Shown here piece after piece: positions 46,023 through 55,345 of a stretch of DNA of 64,000 nucleotides. The DNA comes from an uncultured Roseobacter sp. (lineage in GTDB: Bacteria; Pseudomonadota; Alphaproteobacteria; Rhodobacterales; Rhodobacteraceae), in NCBI RefSeq assembly GCF_947496515.1, contig NZ_CANMDB010000001.1, positions 310,001 to 374,000 on the forward strand. The letters are read 5' to 3'. The notes under the pieces were generated by a model that worked only from the letters and a program-made list of their open reading frames with translations, did no database searches and was not told the origin of the DNA. Position numbers and translations under genes: made by a program. How positions within the stretch are numbered: position 1 is the first letter of the stretch; each line of letters begins with the position of its first letter.

Positions 46023-46577
46023 ATGGAAGGCTTTACCATCATTGACGGCGTTGTGGCGCTCGTCATCATCGTCTCGGCGCTCTTGGCCTATGGCCGCGGC
46101 GTCGTGCGCGAAGTCATGGCCATCGCCGGATGGATCGCGGCGGCTGTGCTGGCGTTTCTCTTTGCGCCGCAAGTCGAACCACTGGTCCGCGAGATCCCCG
46201 TCGTGGGGGAATTCATCGCGGACAGCTGCGAGCTGTCGTTGATCGGCGCTTTTGCGCTGGTATTTGCGGTGGCGCTGATTGTCGTGTCGCTCTTCGTGCC
46301 GCTGCTCTCCTCCGCCGTCCAGCGCTCTGCCCTTGGCGGGGTGGATCAGGGCCTTGGCTTTGTCTTTGGCGTGGCGCGCGGCATTCTGCTCGTGGCGATT
46401 GCCTTCTTTGTCTACGAGACCGTCATAACGGGCGACAACTACACGGTGGTGGACGAAAGCCGCTCTGCCGTCGTCTTCGCGCAGGTCTCCGAACGGATCC
46501 AGACGTCAGAGCCCGAGGCTGCACTGGGCTGGATCACCAGCCAATACGAAGCACTCGTCGCGACCTGCGGCGCCTGA
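46023..46577 (+). CDS. cvpA: CvpA family protein
   Basis: This 184-residue membrane protein of the colicin V production family has an N-terminal pattern of hydrophobic helices (IDGVVALVIIVSALLAYGRG, EVMAIAGWIAAAVLAFLFAP). cvpA is commonly found beside purF, which follows on the same strand 164 bases later. The exact role is unknown; in several bacteria it affects envelope homeostasis and stress resistance. The C-terminal part after about residue 150 is soluble. Confidence 0.9.
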   Translation: MEGFTIIDGVVALVIIVSALLAYGRGVVREVMAIAGWIAAAVLAFLFAPQVEPLVREIPVVGEFIADSCELSLIGAFALVFAVALIVVSLFVPLLSSAVQRSALGGVDQGLGFVFGVARGILLVAIAFFVYETVITGDNYTVVDESRSAVVFAQVSERIQTSEPEAALGWITSQYEALVATCGA

Positions 46578-46741
46578 AGCGCCCGGCTAATCGCCCAAAG
46601 CAGCGGCAGTTTCGCGCGGTGCGTGTACTGCGCGCCGCACAGGCGCGACAAATAGGCAGCGGCACATGATAGTTTCGTGACACCGCTCCCCTGACCCCCT
46701 ACACCAAGGGCACGTTCTACGCCGGATTCGGAGCTGCCCCG

Positions 46742-48235
46742 TTGTCCCAGATACTGCCCCCCGCCCATCCATTCGACACCTCCGCGCTGCGCGACGTGGG
46801 TGATGATGACAAGCTCAAAGAGGAATGCGGGGTCTTCGGTGTCATCGGCGTAGCGGATGCCTCGAATTTTGTCGCACTGGGTCTGCACGCCTTGCAGCAC
46901 CGAGGGCAGGAAGCGGGCGGCATCGTCAGTCATGATGCAGATCAGGGGTTCCAGTCCGCCCGTCGCTTTGGCTACGTGCGCGACAACTTCACCTCCCAGA
47001 AGATCATGGAGACCCTGCCTGGCCCGCTGGCCATCGGGCATGTGCGCTACTCCACCACCGGCTCCAAGGGGCAGACCGCGATCCGCGACGTGCAGCCGTT
47101 CTTTGGCGAGTTTGCCATGGGCGGCGCGGCGATTGCTCATAACGGCAATATCACCAATGCCAACGCGCTCCGCCGCGAATTGATCGAGCGCGGCTCGATC
47201 TTTCAGTCCTCGTCTGACAGCGAATGCATCATCCACCTGATGGCACGCTCGCTGCAGCGCACGATCCCCGAACGCATGGAGGACGCGCTGCGCCGGGTCG
47301 AGGGGGCGTTTTCCGTCGTGGCAATGACCCGCACCAAACTGATCGGGGTGCGTGACCCGCTGGGCGTGCGCCCGCTGGTGCTGGGCCGTGTCGGGGACGG
47401 CTGGGCGCTCAGCTCCGAGACCTGCGCGCTCGACATTATCGGGGCGGAATTCATCCGCGAGATCGCGCCGGGCGAGATGGTCGTCATCTCAAAGGATGGG
47501 ATCGACAGCCAGTTTCCTTTCCGACCACAGAAATCCCGTTTTTGCATCTTTGAACATGTATATTTCAGCCGCCCTGACAGTATCCTTGGCGGTCGTTCCG
47601 TCTATGAGACGCGCGAGGCGATCGGGCGCGAGTTGGCCAAGGAAGCACCGGTGGAGGCCGATCTTGTGTGCCCGGTGCCCGACAGCGGCACGCCCGCGGC
47701 CATCGGCTATTCGCTGGCCTCGGGCATTCCCTATGCGATGGGCATCATCCGCAACCAGTACATGGGCCGCACCTTCATCGAGCCCACGGAGCAGATCCGC
47801 AACATGGGCGTCCGGCTCAAGCTCAACGTCAACCGCGCGCTCATCGCGGGCAAACGGGTGATCCTGGTGGATGACAGCGTCGTGCGGGGCACCACCTCCC
47901 GCAAGATCAAGGAGATGATCCTCGACGCGGGTGCCAAGGAAGTGCATTTCCGCATTGCCTCTCCCCCAACTGCCTGGCCCTGTTTCTATGGGGTGGACAC
48001 GCCGCAGCGCGAAAAGCTGCTCGCCGCCACCATGTCCGAAGAGGAAATGCGCGATCATCTGCAGGTGGACAGCCTCAAGTTCATCTCGCTCGATGGTCTC
48101 TACCGCGCGGTGGGCGAGGCCCAGGGCCGAAATCAGGATCAGCCGCAGTACTGTGACGCGTGTTTTTCGGGTGAATACCCGGTTGAGCCCGCCGACCAGA
48201 TCGAGAGCGGCTTTGAGATGAAGGCGGCGGAGTAA
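46742..48235 (+). CDS. purF: Amidophosphoribosyltransferase
   Basis: This 497-residue PurF commits PRPP and glutamine to purine synthesis. A propeptide precedes the catalytic Cys (KEECGVFGVIGVAD). The glutaminase domain has LQHRGQEAGGIVS and HNGNITNANALRRELI. The PRPP loop is RVILVDDSVVRGTTSRKIKE. The cysteines in SRFCIFEHVYFSRPDS and YCDACFSGEYPVEP indicate the Fe-S-containing Bacillus-type enzyme. The start is TTG at 46742, supported by GGAG 8 bases upstream and by the usual propeptide length. Confidence 0.95.
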   Translation: MSQILPPAHPFDTSALRDVGDDDKLKEECGVFGVIGVADASNFVALGLHALQHRGQEAGGIVSHDADQGFQSARRFGYVRDNFTSQKIMETLPGPLAIGHVRYSTTGSKGQTAIRDVQPFFGEFAMGGAAIAHNGNITNANALRRELIERGSIFQSSSDSECIIHLMARSLQRTIPERMEDALRRVEGAFSVVAMTRTKLIGVRDPLGVRPLVLGRVGDGWALSSETCALDIIGAEFIREIAPGEMVVISKDGIDSQFPFRPQKSRFCIFEHVYFSRPDSILGGRSVYETREAIGRELAKEAPVEADLVCPVPDSGTPAAIGYSLASGIPYAMGIIRNQYMGRTFIEPTEQIRNMGVRLKLNVNRALIAGKRVILVDDSVVRGTTSRKIKEMILDAGAKEVHFRIASPPTAWPCFYGVDTPQREKLLAATMSEEEMRDHLQVDSLKFISLDGLYRAVGEAQGRNQDQPQYCDACFSGEYPVEPADQIESGFEMKAAE

Positions 48236-48242
48236 ACTCCAG

Positions 48243-48801
48243 ATGCTCGATCCGACAGCCGGTTGTGCCCGTACCCGGCAGGATGGCGACACACTTATTG
48301 TAACGATTGCTGCAAAGCGCCGCCTGTTTGTGGCCGCCTTTCTCGGGTTTTGGTTGATCATGTGGGCTTTGGGTTGGCTGTCCGCTGCGGGTAGCCTTTT
48401 GGGGGGGCATTCGAGGCGACGGCGGCCTCTTTATTCTGGTATGGTTAGGTGCGTGGACAGTGGCGGGCGTGTTCGTGATCACATCATTTCTTTGGTTGGT
48501 CGTCGGATACGAACGCATTGTAGTTTCGCCATCGAAACTCACCGTCTCGCGCCACACACCGATCTGGAAACGTCAGGTCGAATGCGCCTTGCAAAACGTC
48601 AAGAACCTGCGATCCGAAAGCCTCGATACCAACCCTTTTGGCAACAGGCTACCCAACTGGTACAGCCGCAAAACAGGACAGATACAGCTGGACTACGGCG
48701 TTCATTCCATCGGGTTTGGGATCGAACTGGACGCAGCCGAAGCGAAACAGGTCGTCGAAAGAATACTGTCCGCTTTCCCGGATCTTGGACCGTCTCAGTG
48801 A
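48243..48801 (+). pseudogene. Membrane protein gene broken by +1 frameshift in a G7 run
   Basis: Two reading frames join to make one sensible protein of about 186 residues. The 5' frame from ATG 48243 encodes TLIVTIAAKRRLFVAAFLGF and a first transmembrane helix up to LSAAGSLLG. The 3' frame continues with GGIRGDGGLFILVWLGAW, a second helix (VFVITSFLWLVVGYERIVV) and a soluble tail ending at 48801. The frames switch at seven G residues (48401-48407); six would restore one frame. Possible causes are sequencing error, slip-strand phase variation or true decay. It lies 7 bases after purF. Function unknown. Confidence 0.75.
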
Positions 48802-48847
48802 CCAACTCACGCTTGACGCGCCACGTGTTCACGCCCATCACAGCGAC

Positions 48848-49498
48848 ATGACAAAAACAGCTCTCATCACAGGTGCGTCACGTGGTCTGGGCGCGGCCCT
48901 CGCCGAGGCGCTCGCCCCGACCCATCACATCATCGCCGTCGCGCGCACGACCGGCGCGCTGGAGGAACTGGACGACCGTATTCAGGCCGCGGGCGGCAGT
49001 GCGACGCTCGCTCCCATGGATGTCACGAACGCGGACGCGATGGCGACGCTGTGTCGGGGGATCTATGACCGTTGGGGGTATCTGGATCTCTGGGCCCATC
49101 CGGCTGTTCACGCGGCACCGCTGGCGCCCGTTGACCACGTTGACGCCAAGGATTTTGCAAAATCCTTGGCCTGCAACACGACCGCCACCGCGACGTTGAT
49201 CGCCTACGTGGCTCCGCTGTTGAGACCAGAGAGCCAGGCAATCTTCTTTGACGAGCCCAACAAGGGTCAGAAGTTCTACGGCAGCTACGGGGCCACCAAA
49301 GCCGCGCAGATCGCGCTCGCCCAAAGCTGGCAGGCGGAAACCGAACGGACCGGGCCGCGTGTTCATATCCTGACACCGGCGCCCATGCCCACCGCCACGC
49401 GTGCGCGGTTCCATCCCGGCGAGGACCGCGACGTCCTCAGCCCCCCCAAGGCGGAAGCAGCGGCAATAGTGGCCAAGCTAGAGACCACCGCGCCCTAA
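48848..49498 (+). CDS. Short-chain dehydrogenase/reductase
   Basis: This 216-residue SDR has the cofactor motif TALITGASRGLGAALAEALA and the YxxxK pair in YGSYGATKAAQIALAQSW. The segment where the catalytic Ser usually sits reads AIFFDEPNKGQKFYG, with no obvious Ser, so activity may be altered. The protein is shorter than typical 250-residue SDRs. The start at 48848 is chosen because the motif must begin near residue 3. It lies between the frameshifted membrane gene and surE. Substrate unknown. Confidence 0.85.
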   Translation: MTKTALITGASRGLGAALAEALAPTHHIIAVARTTGALEELDDRIQAAGGSATLAPMDVTNADAMATLCRGIYDRWGYLDLWAHPAVHAAPLAPVDHVDAKDFAKSLACNTTATATLIAYVAPLLRPESQAIFFDEPNKGQKFYGSYGATKAAQIALAQSWQAETERTGPRVHILTPAPMPTATRARFHPGEDRDVLSPPKAEAAAIVAKLETTAP

Positions 49499-49561
49499 AA
49501 CATCTCCGCGCGCTTGCCGCCTGTGCAGCCCTCGCCTATCAAGGCGAAAAGGGGCACAGCC

Positions 49562-50347
49562 ATGCGCATTCTCATCACCAACGACGACGGCATCAATGCC
49601 CCCGGCCTCAAAGTTCTCGACGCCATCGCCCGCACACTTGCCGGAGACAACGGTGAAGTGTGGACCGTCGCACCTGCGTTTGAGCAATCGGGCGTCGGCC
49701 ATTGCATCAGCTACACCCATCCGATGATGATCAGTGAGTTTGGCCCGCGTCGCTTTGCTGCCGAGGGCTCGCCCGCCGATTGCGTGCTGGCCGGGCTGCA
49801 CGATGTGATGAAGGGCAACCCGCCCGATCTGGTGCTGTCTGGCGTCAACCGCGGTAACAACTCCGCGGAGAACACGCTCTATTCCGGCACCATCGGTGGC
49901 GCGATGGAGGCGGCGCTGCAAGGTCTGCCCGCCATCGCCCTGTCGCAATACTACGGCCCCGGCAACGCAGGCGCGCATGATCCCTTCGAGGCTGCGGCAC
50001 AGCACGGCGCCGATGTGGTCCGGCGCATTCTGGCCAGCACCCCGCTCGAGACGGACGGCTACCGGCTCTTTTACAACGTGAATTTCCCGCCCGTCGCGGG
50101 CGGCGATGTCAAAGGCATTCGCCTCTCCACCCAAGGCCTGCGGACAGGCACCGGGTTCTCCACCGAACCGCATGTGTCTCCCTCGGGCCGTCGTTTCCTA
50201 TGGATCCGGGGCGGCGATCAGCAGGTGGCCACGGCCCCCGGATCAGACGCAGCGGACAATCTCGCAGGGTACATCTCCGTCACACCCATGCGGGCCGATC
50301 TGACCGCCCACGACATGATGGGCCAGCTCACCGGCATCGCCACATGA
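49562..50347 (+). CDS. surE: 5'/3'-nucleotidase SurE
   Basis: This 261-residue SurE hydrolyses nucleoside monophosphates and related compounds. The N-terminal [19 protein letters not shown] holds the metal-binding DD pair. ASPADC-like [15 protein letters not shown] and [20 protein letters not shown] are diagnostic. It starts the classic surE-pcm-nlpD stress-survival cluster. The next gene overlaps its stop as ATGA. Confidence 0.95.
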   Translation: MRILITNDDGINAPGLKVLDAIARTLAGDNGEVWTVAPAFEQSGVGHCISYTHPMMISEFGPRRFAAEGSPADCVLAGLHDVMKGNPPDLVLSGVNRGNNSAENTLYSGTIGGAMEAALQGLPAIALSQYYGPGNAGAHDPFEAAAQHGADVVRRILASTPLETDGYRLFYNVNFPPVAGGDVKGIRLSTQGLRTGTGFSTEPHVSPSGRRFLWIRGGDQQVATAPGSDAADNLAGYISVTPMRADLTAHDMMGQLTGIAT

Positions 50348-50988
50348 GCGAGACCGCGGAACGCAAGATGCAGTTTCTCTACGCGCTGCGTTCCAAGGGC
50401 GTGACTGACAACCGGGTGCTTTCTGCGATGGAGGCGATTGACCGCGGGCCTTTCATCCGGGGCATCTTTGCGGATCGCGCCTATGAGGACATGCCTCTGC
50501 CCATCGCCTGTGGCCAGACCATCAGCCAGCCGTCGGTCGTGGGGCTGATGACGCAGGCCCTGCACATCAGCCCGCGCGACAAGGTGCTGGAGGTGGGCAC
50601 AGGCTCAGGGTATCAGGCGGCCATCCTCAGCCGGTTGGCGCGCCGCGTCTACACCATCGACCGGCACAGCCGTCTGGTGCGCGAGGCGCGCGAGCTTTTT
50701 GAGCAGATGGGGCTGACCAATATCACTGCCATCACCGGCGACGGCAGCTTTGGCCTGGCCGATCAGGCGCCTTTCGACCGTATCATCGTCACAGCGGCCG
50801 CAGAAGACCCGCCCGGCACCCTGATGGATCAGCTCAAGGAAGGCGGCATCATGGTCGTGCCGGTGGGCCAATCCGACGCGGTGCAGCACCTGATCGTCGT
50901 GCGCAAGCACGCAATGGGCACTGAATACGAGGAATTGAGGCAAGTTCGCTTTGTCCCCCTGCTCGAAGGCTTGGGAAAGGACACATAA
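50344..50988 (+). CDS. pcm: Protein-L-isoaspartate O-methyltransferase
   Basis: This 214-residue enzyme repairs isoaspartyl residues in aged proteins using S-adenosylmethionine. The early segment [20 protein letters not shown] and [17 protein letters not shown] are diagnostic. SAM motif I is [19 protein letters not shown], and [20 protein letters not shown] follows. The start overlaps surE. It is co-transcribed with the NlpD-like gene 72 bases downstream. Confidence 0.95.
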   Translation: MSETAERKMQFLYALRSKGVTDNRVLSAMEAIDRGPFIRGIFADRAYEDMPLPIACGQTISQPSVVGLMTQALHISPRDKVLEVGTGSGYQAAILSRLARRVYTIDRHSRLVREARELFEQMGLTNITAITGDGSFGLADQAPFDRIIVTAAAEDPPGTLMDQLKEGGIMVVPVGQSDAVQHLIVVRKHAMGTEYEELRQVRFVPLLEGLGKDT

Positions 50989-51060
50989 GCTGGTATAAGG
51001 TCGGATAAAGTATTGGATCAACCGATGCGCGGCCTGAATGGCCCGATTGAGGACAAGCAG

Positions 51061-52242
51061 ATGACCCTGACGATCTCGCGCCGCCGGGTGCGGCTTTCGG
51101 CTATGACGATCACAGCGCTTTTGACGCTGACGGCCTGCAGCGACCCGCTTGATTTTGACCTGCGGGGCATTGGCGGCGGGTTTAGCACTGCGGGGGCTGC
51201 CACAGGGGCCGCAACCGCGGAACGCCCGGCCCCGGATGCCCGCGGTGTGATCTCCTATCCAAACTATCAGGTGGCCGTGGCCGAACGGGGCGACACGATC
51301 GAAAGCGTCGCCACTCGCCTGGGGATCAGCAGCACGGAACTGGCCCGCTTCAATGGCATCGAGGAAACGGCGCCCCTGCGCCGAGGTGAGGTCATCGCCT
51401 TGCCCGATGGGGTGTCTGTCGCCTCTGCTGCCACGCCGGGCGCAGCCAGCGGTGGCGTCGATATCGGTGCTCTTGCTGGCAACGCTATTGACCGTGTTCC
51501 CGAAGCTCAAGGTGTCCAGACCACCGCGCTGCCACCGGCAGCGACCACCGTAGCGCAGCCCGCCCCGGCACAGGAACCCACGCGCCACAAGGTCGAGCGG
51601 GGCGAGACAGCCTACACCATCGCGCGGCTTTATCAGGTGCCGGTCACATCGCTCGCGGAATGGAACGGGCTCGGCCCGGGTTTTGCGATCCGTGAAGGGC
51701 AGTTCCTGCTCATCCCCGTAGCCCAACAGGCACCGCCCAACACTGCGAGCGCGGAGGTCACGCCGCCTGGCGCGGGCTCGCCCACCCCTACCCCACCGAG
51801 CGCGGTCAAACCGTTGCCAGAGCAGGCGCCGACACCGGTGGTTGAACCGGCGCCACCGGTCGACGTGGGCACCCAGACCGAAACCACTGCAGATGCGCGG
51901 ATGGTCTTTCCCGTCACCGGCGCCATCATCCGGGAATACGCCAAGGGCAAGAATGAAGGCATCAACATCAAGGCCGATCCCGGCACCGAGGTGAAAGCCG
52001 CGGACAGCGGCACCGTTGCCGCCGTCACCAAGAGCGCCGAAGGTGTTCCGATCATTGTCATTCGTCATGATCCGGAACTGCTGACCGTCTACGCTAATGT
52101 GACGGACGTAACGGTGGAAAAAGGCACAAAGGTCAACCGCGGCGACCCCATTGCCAAGTTGCGGGACGGGTCAGATGCTTACGTTCATTTCGAGGTAAGA
52201 CAAGGCTTCGACAGCGTCGATCCCATGCCGTATCTACAGTAG
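51061..52242 (+). CDS. nlpD: NlpD-like lipoprotein with LysM repeats and degenerate M23 domain
   Basis: This 393-residue outer-membrane lipoprotein has a lipobox ending LTLTAC, two LysM domains (around VAVAERGDTIESVATRLGI and HKVERGETAYTIARLYQVP), a Pro/Ala-rich linker and a C-terminal M23 fold. The M23 metal ligands are partly lost: the HxxxD-type site reads EGINIKADPG and the YAHL site reads VYANVTDV, though VHFEVRQ is kept. This pattern marks NlpD/EnvC-type amidase activators and not peptidases. The ATG at 51061 follows GAGG at 8 bases. Earlier in-frame TTG and ATG codons exist. Confidence 0.9.
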   Translation: MTLTISRRRVRLSAMTITALLTLTACSDPLDFDLRGIGGGFSTAGAATGAATAERPAPDARGVISYPNYQVAVAERGDTIESVATRLGISSTELARFNGIEETAPLRRGEVIALPDGVSVASAATPGAASGGVDIGALAGNAIDRVPEAQGVQTTALPPAATTVAQPAPAQEPTRHKVERGETAYTIARLYQVPVTSLAEWNGLGPGFAIREGQFLLIPVAQQAPPNTASAEVTPPGAGSPTPTPPSAVKPLPEQAPTPVVEPAPPVDVGTQTETTADARMVFPVTGAIIREYAKGKNEGINIKADPGTEVKAADSGTVAAVTKSAEGVPIIVIRHDPELLTVYANVTDVTVEKGTKVNRGDPIAKLRDGSDAYVHFEVRQGFDSVDPMPYLQ

Positions 52243-52303
52243 TCCGTTGCGCTTTCCTTAAGGTCGGGCTGCTTGTCCGAACGACATGAAAGGGCAAAAG
52301 CGG

Positions 52304-53155
52304 TCACGCAGGGTCGCTCAGCGCCACACCCTTTCGGCCAGCCAGATCCATGAAGTATTGCCAGGCCACGCGACCGGATCGCGACCCGCGGGTGGCCTGC
52401 CACTCAATGGCCTCGGCCCGCAGATCAGCGTCGCTGATATCAACCCCGTGAGCCGTACAGTAGCCGCGGATCATGCTTAGATACTGATCCTGATCGCAGG
52501 GATGAAAGCCCAGCCACAACCCGAACCGGTCCGAGAGGGACACTTTCTCCTCCACCGCCTCGGACGGGTTGATCGCACTGCTGCGTTCGTTCTCAATCAT
52601 GTCGCGGGGCATCAGGTGGCGGCGGTTCGACGTGGCGTACAGCACCACATTCTCGGGCCGTCCTTCGATGCCGCCATCCAGCACGGCCTTGAGGCTTTTG
52701 TAGTGGGCATCGTCGTGACCAAAGGACAGATCATCGCAAAAGAGCACAAAGCGGTAGGGCACCGTTCGCAACAGGTTGAGCAGTCGCCCGACGGACGGCA
52801 GATCCTCCCGTTGCAACTCGACCAGCCTCAGCGCGTCATGGGAGACATGAAGATGCGCGTGTACCGCTTTGACAAGGCTTGACTTTCCCATTCCCCGCGC
52901 GCCCCAGAGCAGCGCGTTGTTCGCGGGCAACCCCCGCGCAAACTGCGCCGTATTGGCCAGCAGGGTGTCGCGTGCCCGGTCAACCCCCAGAAGCAGGGAT
53001 AAATCCACCCGCGAGACCTGCGGCACCGGTTGCAGCCGGTCAGGCTCCACATGCCAGAGAAAGGCGGAGGCCTGAGAAAAGTCAGGCGCGGGTTGCGGCG
53101 CAGGTGCCAGGCGTTCGAGCGCCGCCGCAATCCGATCCATCGCCGCTGCGCTCAC
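52304..53155 (-). CDS. DUF815 AAA-type ATPase
   Basis: This 283-residue ATPase of the DUF815 family has Walker A NALLWGARGMGKSSLVKAV and Walker B RFVLFCDDLSFGHDDAHYK, with VVLYATSNRRHLMPRDM as sensor 1. The family is widespread in proteobacteria but its role is unknown. The GTG start at 53155 overlaps the tatC stop as GTGA, so it is translationally coupled to the twin-arginine operon. An ATG five codons later is an alternative. Confidence 0.88.
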   Translation of the reverse strand: MSAAAMDRIAAALERLAPAPQPAPDFSQASAFLWHVEPDRLQPVPQVSRVDLSLLLGVDRARDTLLANTAQFARGLPANNALLWGARGMGKSSLVKAVHAHLHVSHDALRLVELQREDLPSVGRLLNLLRTVPYRFVLFCDDLSFGHDDAHYKSLKAVLDGGIEGRPENVVLYATSNRRHLMPRDMIENERSSAINPSEAVEEKVSLSDRFGLWLGFHPCDQDQYLSMIRGYCTAHGVDISDADLRAEAIEWQATRGSRSGRVAWQYFMDLAGRKGVALSDPA

Positions 53156-54069
53156 TTGGGCGCGTCCTCATCGGGATGGCGTGTGTCTTCGTCATCGTCG
53201 AACCAAGCACCTCCGGCGCGGAGCTTTGCCTCGCGGGCCTTCTCCACCCGGGCGACGAGGAAAATCGACACTTCGTAGAGTCCGTATACCACCGTAAAGA
53301 GGATCCCTTGGGTGATCACATCCGGCGGGGTCACCAGCGCGGCCAGCACCAGAATGGCGACAACCGCGTATTTCCGGACGTTCCCCAGCCCCTCGGCGCT
53401 GACCAGCCCGGCCTTACCCATCAGGGTCAGGAGAACGGGCAGCTGAAAGCAAAGCCCGAAGGCCATGATGAACTTCAGCGTGATATCGAGCGATTCGTTG
53501 ACCTTCCCGAAGAAGGTGATGCGGATCCCCTCGCCTGCCGCCGCTGCCGCCGCAGGGGCCGCTGCCTGCTCTGCCGCCGTAAAGGAGCTGAGCAGATCCG
53601 CCACGATGGAGGGCACATCCGCAAAGCCCAGAAAGAACGCCATGGCCAGCGGTGTCACCACGAAATGCGCGAAAGAGGCCCCCAGAAAGAACATCACCGG
53701 CGAGGCGATCAGGAACGGCAGAAAGGCGTTCTTTTCGGTCTTGTAAAGGCCGGGCGCCACAAAGCGCCAGAGCTGCAGCCCGATCACGGGAAAGGCCAGC
53801 GCAAAGCCGAACACCATCGAGATGCGGAACAGCGTGAAGAGATATTCCTGCGGTGAGGTATACTGCATCGTGGGCGATGGATCGCCCAGCTCGCGCAGCG
53901 TTTCTTCGATAGGTCCCAGCAGGAACTGCAGGATCGGTTCGGCCACGGTAAAGGCCAACACGATTCCCACGATAAAGGCGATGACGGACCGGATAAGCCG
54001 CGTGCGCAACTCGGCCAGATGCTCGATCAGCGGGGCGGCGCTGTCGTCGATGTCATCAGTGGAGCTCAT
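53152..54069 (-). CDS. tatC: Twin-arginine translocase subunit TatC
   Basis: This 305-residue six-helix membrane protein recognises twin-arginine signal peptides. The N-terminal [20 protein letters not shown] is diagnostic, with [20 protein letters not shown] and [14 protein letters not shown] in later helices. An Ala-rich insertion ([18 protein letters not shown]) enlarges a periplasmic loop, making it longer than the E. coli protein. It is coupled to tatB by an ATGA overlap. Confidence 0.96.
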   Translation of the reverse strand: MSSTDDIDDSAAPLIEHLAELRTRLIRSVIAFIVGIVLAFTVAEPILQFLLGPIEETLRELGDPSPTMQYTSPQEYLFTLFRISMVFGFALAFPVIGLQLWRFVAPGLYKTEKNAFLPFLIASPVMFFLGASFAHFVVTPLAMAFFLGFADVPSIVADLLSSFTAAEQAAAPAAAAAAGEGIRITFFGKVNESLDITLKFIMAFGLCFQLPVLLTLMGKAGLVSAEGLGNVRKYAVVAILVLAALVTPPDVITQGILFTVVYGLYEVSIFLVARVEKAREAKLRAGGAWFDDDEDTRHPDEDAPK

Positions 54070-54527
54070 GTCTTGGCCTCGGGTCCGGCGGCTTCGGGCG
54101 GTGCATCGCGGGCGGCCTCAAGCTCGGCGGCTTTGGCCTGCGCCTCCTCGGCCTCTTTCATCTTGCGGTCGGCTGCGGCGCGGGCCGTGGCTGCCTGGAT
54201 CTTCTTGGTCTTCTCTGCCCGCTCGGCGGAGAGCTTGCCCGTCTCGCTATCGGGATCGAACTTGCCCAGATCCGCTGCCGCGCTCTTTACCCCGTCCATG
54301 GCCGAGTTGATCGGATTGGTTGCGGCTTTCAGCCCCTTGGCCACGTCCCGCATACCGGTATCGTCGGCGGCATCGTTCATGGCCCGGCTGAATTCGCGCG
54401 CCATGCCCTTGGCCTTGCCGACGAACTGCCCGACCCGCCGGAAGAGCACCGGCAGATCCTTGGGACCCACAACAATGAGTGCGACGACGCCGATGACCAG
54501 CATCTCCGTCCAGCCAAGATCAAACAT
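54066..54527 (-). CDS. tatB: Sec-independent translocase subunit TatB
   Basis: This 153-residue TatB has an N-terminal membrane helix ([20 protein letters not shown]), the [20 protein letters not shown] amphipathic segment, and a long charged cytoplasmic tail rich in Ala, Glu and Lys. It forms the receptor complex with TatC. Spacing to tatA is 3 bases. Confidence 0.94.
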   Translation of the reverse strand: MFDLGWTEMLVIGVVALIVVGPKDLPVLFRRVGQFVGKAKGMAREFSRAMNDAADDTGMRDVAKGLKAATNPINSAMDGVKSAAADLGKFDPDSETGKLSAERAEKTKKIQAATARAAADRKMKEAEEAQAKAAELEAARDAPPEAAGPEAKT

Positions 54528-54530
54528 GGA

Positions 54531-54740
54531 TCAGACCTTGTCTTTTTCGGCCTCGGGTGTGACGTCCTTGGCCTCTTCGGACTTGGCGATCTCGTCCTGG
54601 CCCTCGGTGATGCCTTTCTTGAAAGAGGTGATGCCCTTTCCGACCTCACCCATCAGGCTGGAAATCTTGCCGCGCCCAAAGAGCACCAGCACCACGACCG
54701 CGATCAGCAAGATCCCCGGCAGGCCAATATTGTTCAACAT
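54531..54740 (-). CDS. tatA: Sec-independent translocase subunit TatA
   Basis: This 69-residue TatA has a single membrane helix ([20 protein letters not shown]) with the [20 protein letters not shown] amphipathic helix and an acidic/basic tail. TatA oligomerises to form the translocation path. The first position after Asn-Asn-Ile lacks Trp, as in some alphaproteobacteria. It heads tatA-tatB-tatC-DUF815. Confidence 0.94.
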   Translation of the reverse strand: MLNNIGLPGILLIAVVVLVLFGRGKISSLMGEVGKGITSFKKGITEGQDEIAKSEEAKDVTPEAEKDKV

Positions 54741-54886
54741 GGTATGTCTCCCATAAACTCTCTGCCCGCAGATGCGGGCGTGTCGCCCGTAGCATTACGG
54801 CCCGGCACGCCCCCGCGCGAGCCTCAATGCAAATCAGATCGGGCAAATTCGTGGTTAAGGCCCGAAAAATCGCCCCTCGCCAAACT

Positions 54887-54910
54887 CAACTGACAGGTTT
54901 ATGTCAGTTG
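54887..54910. promoter_or_regulatory. Inverted-repeat operator upstream of the WYL-regulator operon
   Basis: A perfect inverted repeat with 9-base arms (CAACTGACA and TGTCAGTTG) and a 6-base spacer lies 43 bases before the first gene of the two-gene unit. The form fits the dimeric HTH regulator encoded by the second gene. Autoregulation is the simplest reading, though tatA lies divergently 147 bases away and could also be affected. Confidence 0.6.
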
Positions 54911-54952
54911 TACTCTGCCACAAGCGCATCACGCAACTGAAAGGACAGACCC

Positions 54953-55345
54953 ATGCGCTTTATCACCCTCACCCCCTCCTGCATCGCTTTTGCCGCGGCG
55001 CACACCGCCCGTAGAGCAGCGACAAAACCTGTGGCGGAAATCGTCACGTTCCGGCTGCTGGACGGCGCAGACCCTGCCGCAGTGCGCGCCGCGGCTGAGC
55101 AGATGACGCCGTTTCTGTCAGGTACCGGCACGATGCTGACCCGCACGCTCAGCTGTGATGACACGGGCCTCTGGACCGATCACATCATCTGGACGTCGAT
55201 GAAGGCCGCTCTTGCCGCTGCAGATCAGATCATGTCACAACCTTCGGCGCGGCCCTTCATGGCGATGATTGATCCCGAAACCGTGGTGATGCGCCACGCG
55301 CCGGTTCACCTGACGACAACGGCAGGAGATGATGCGCCGCACTGA
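54953..55345 (+). CDS. Small alpha-beta barrel-like protein (putative monooxygenase fold)
   Basis: This 130-residue protein resembles dimeric alpha-beta barrel proteins of the antibiotic-biosynthesis-monooxygenase type: VAEIVTFRLLDGADPAAVRA and later FMAMIDPETVVMRHAPV. The first 25 residues (FITLTPSCIAFAAAHTAR) look like a weak signal or an extension. AAAGGACAG supports the ATG at 54953. Its stop overlaps the start of the WYL regulator gene, so the regulator and this protein are one operon under the palindrome at 54887. Substrate unknown. Confidence 0.65.
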   Translation: MRFITLTPSCIAFAAAHTARRAATKPVAEIVTFRLLDGADPAAVRAAAEQMTPFLSGTGTMLTRTLSCDDTGLWTDHIIWTSMKAALAAADQIMSQPSARPFMAMIDPETVVMRHAPVHLTTTAGDDAPH

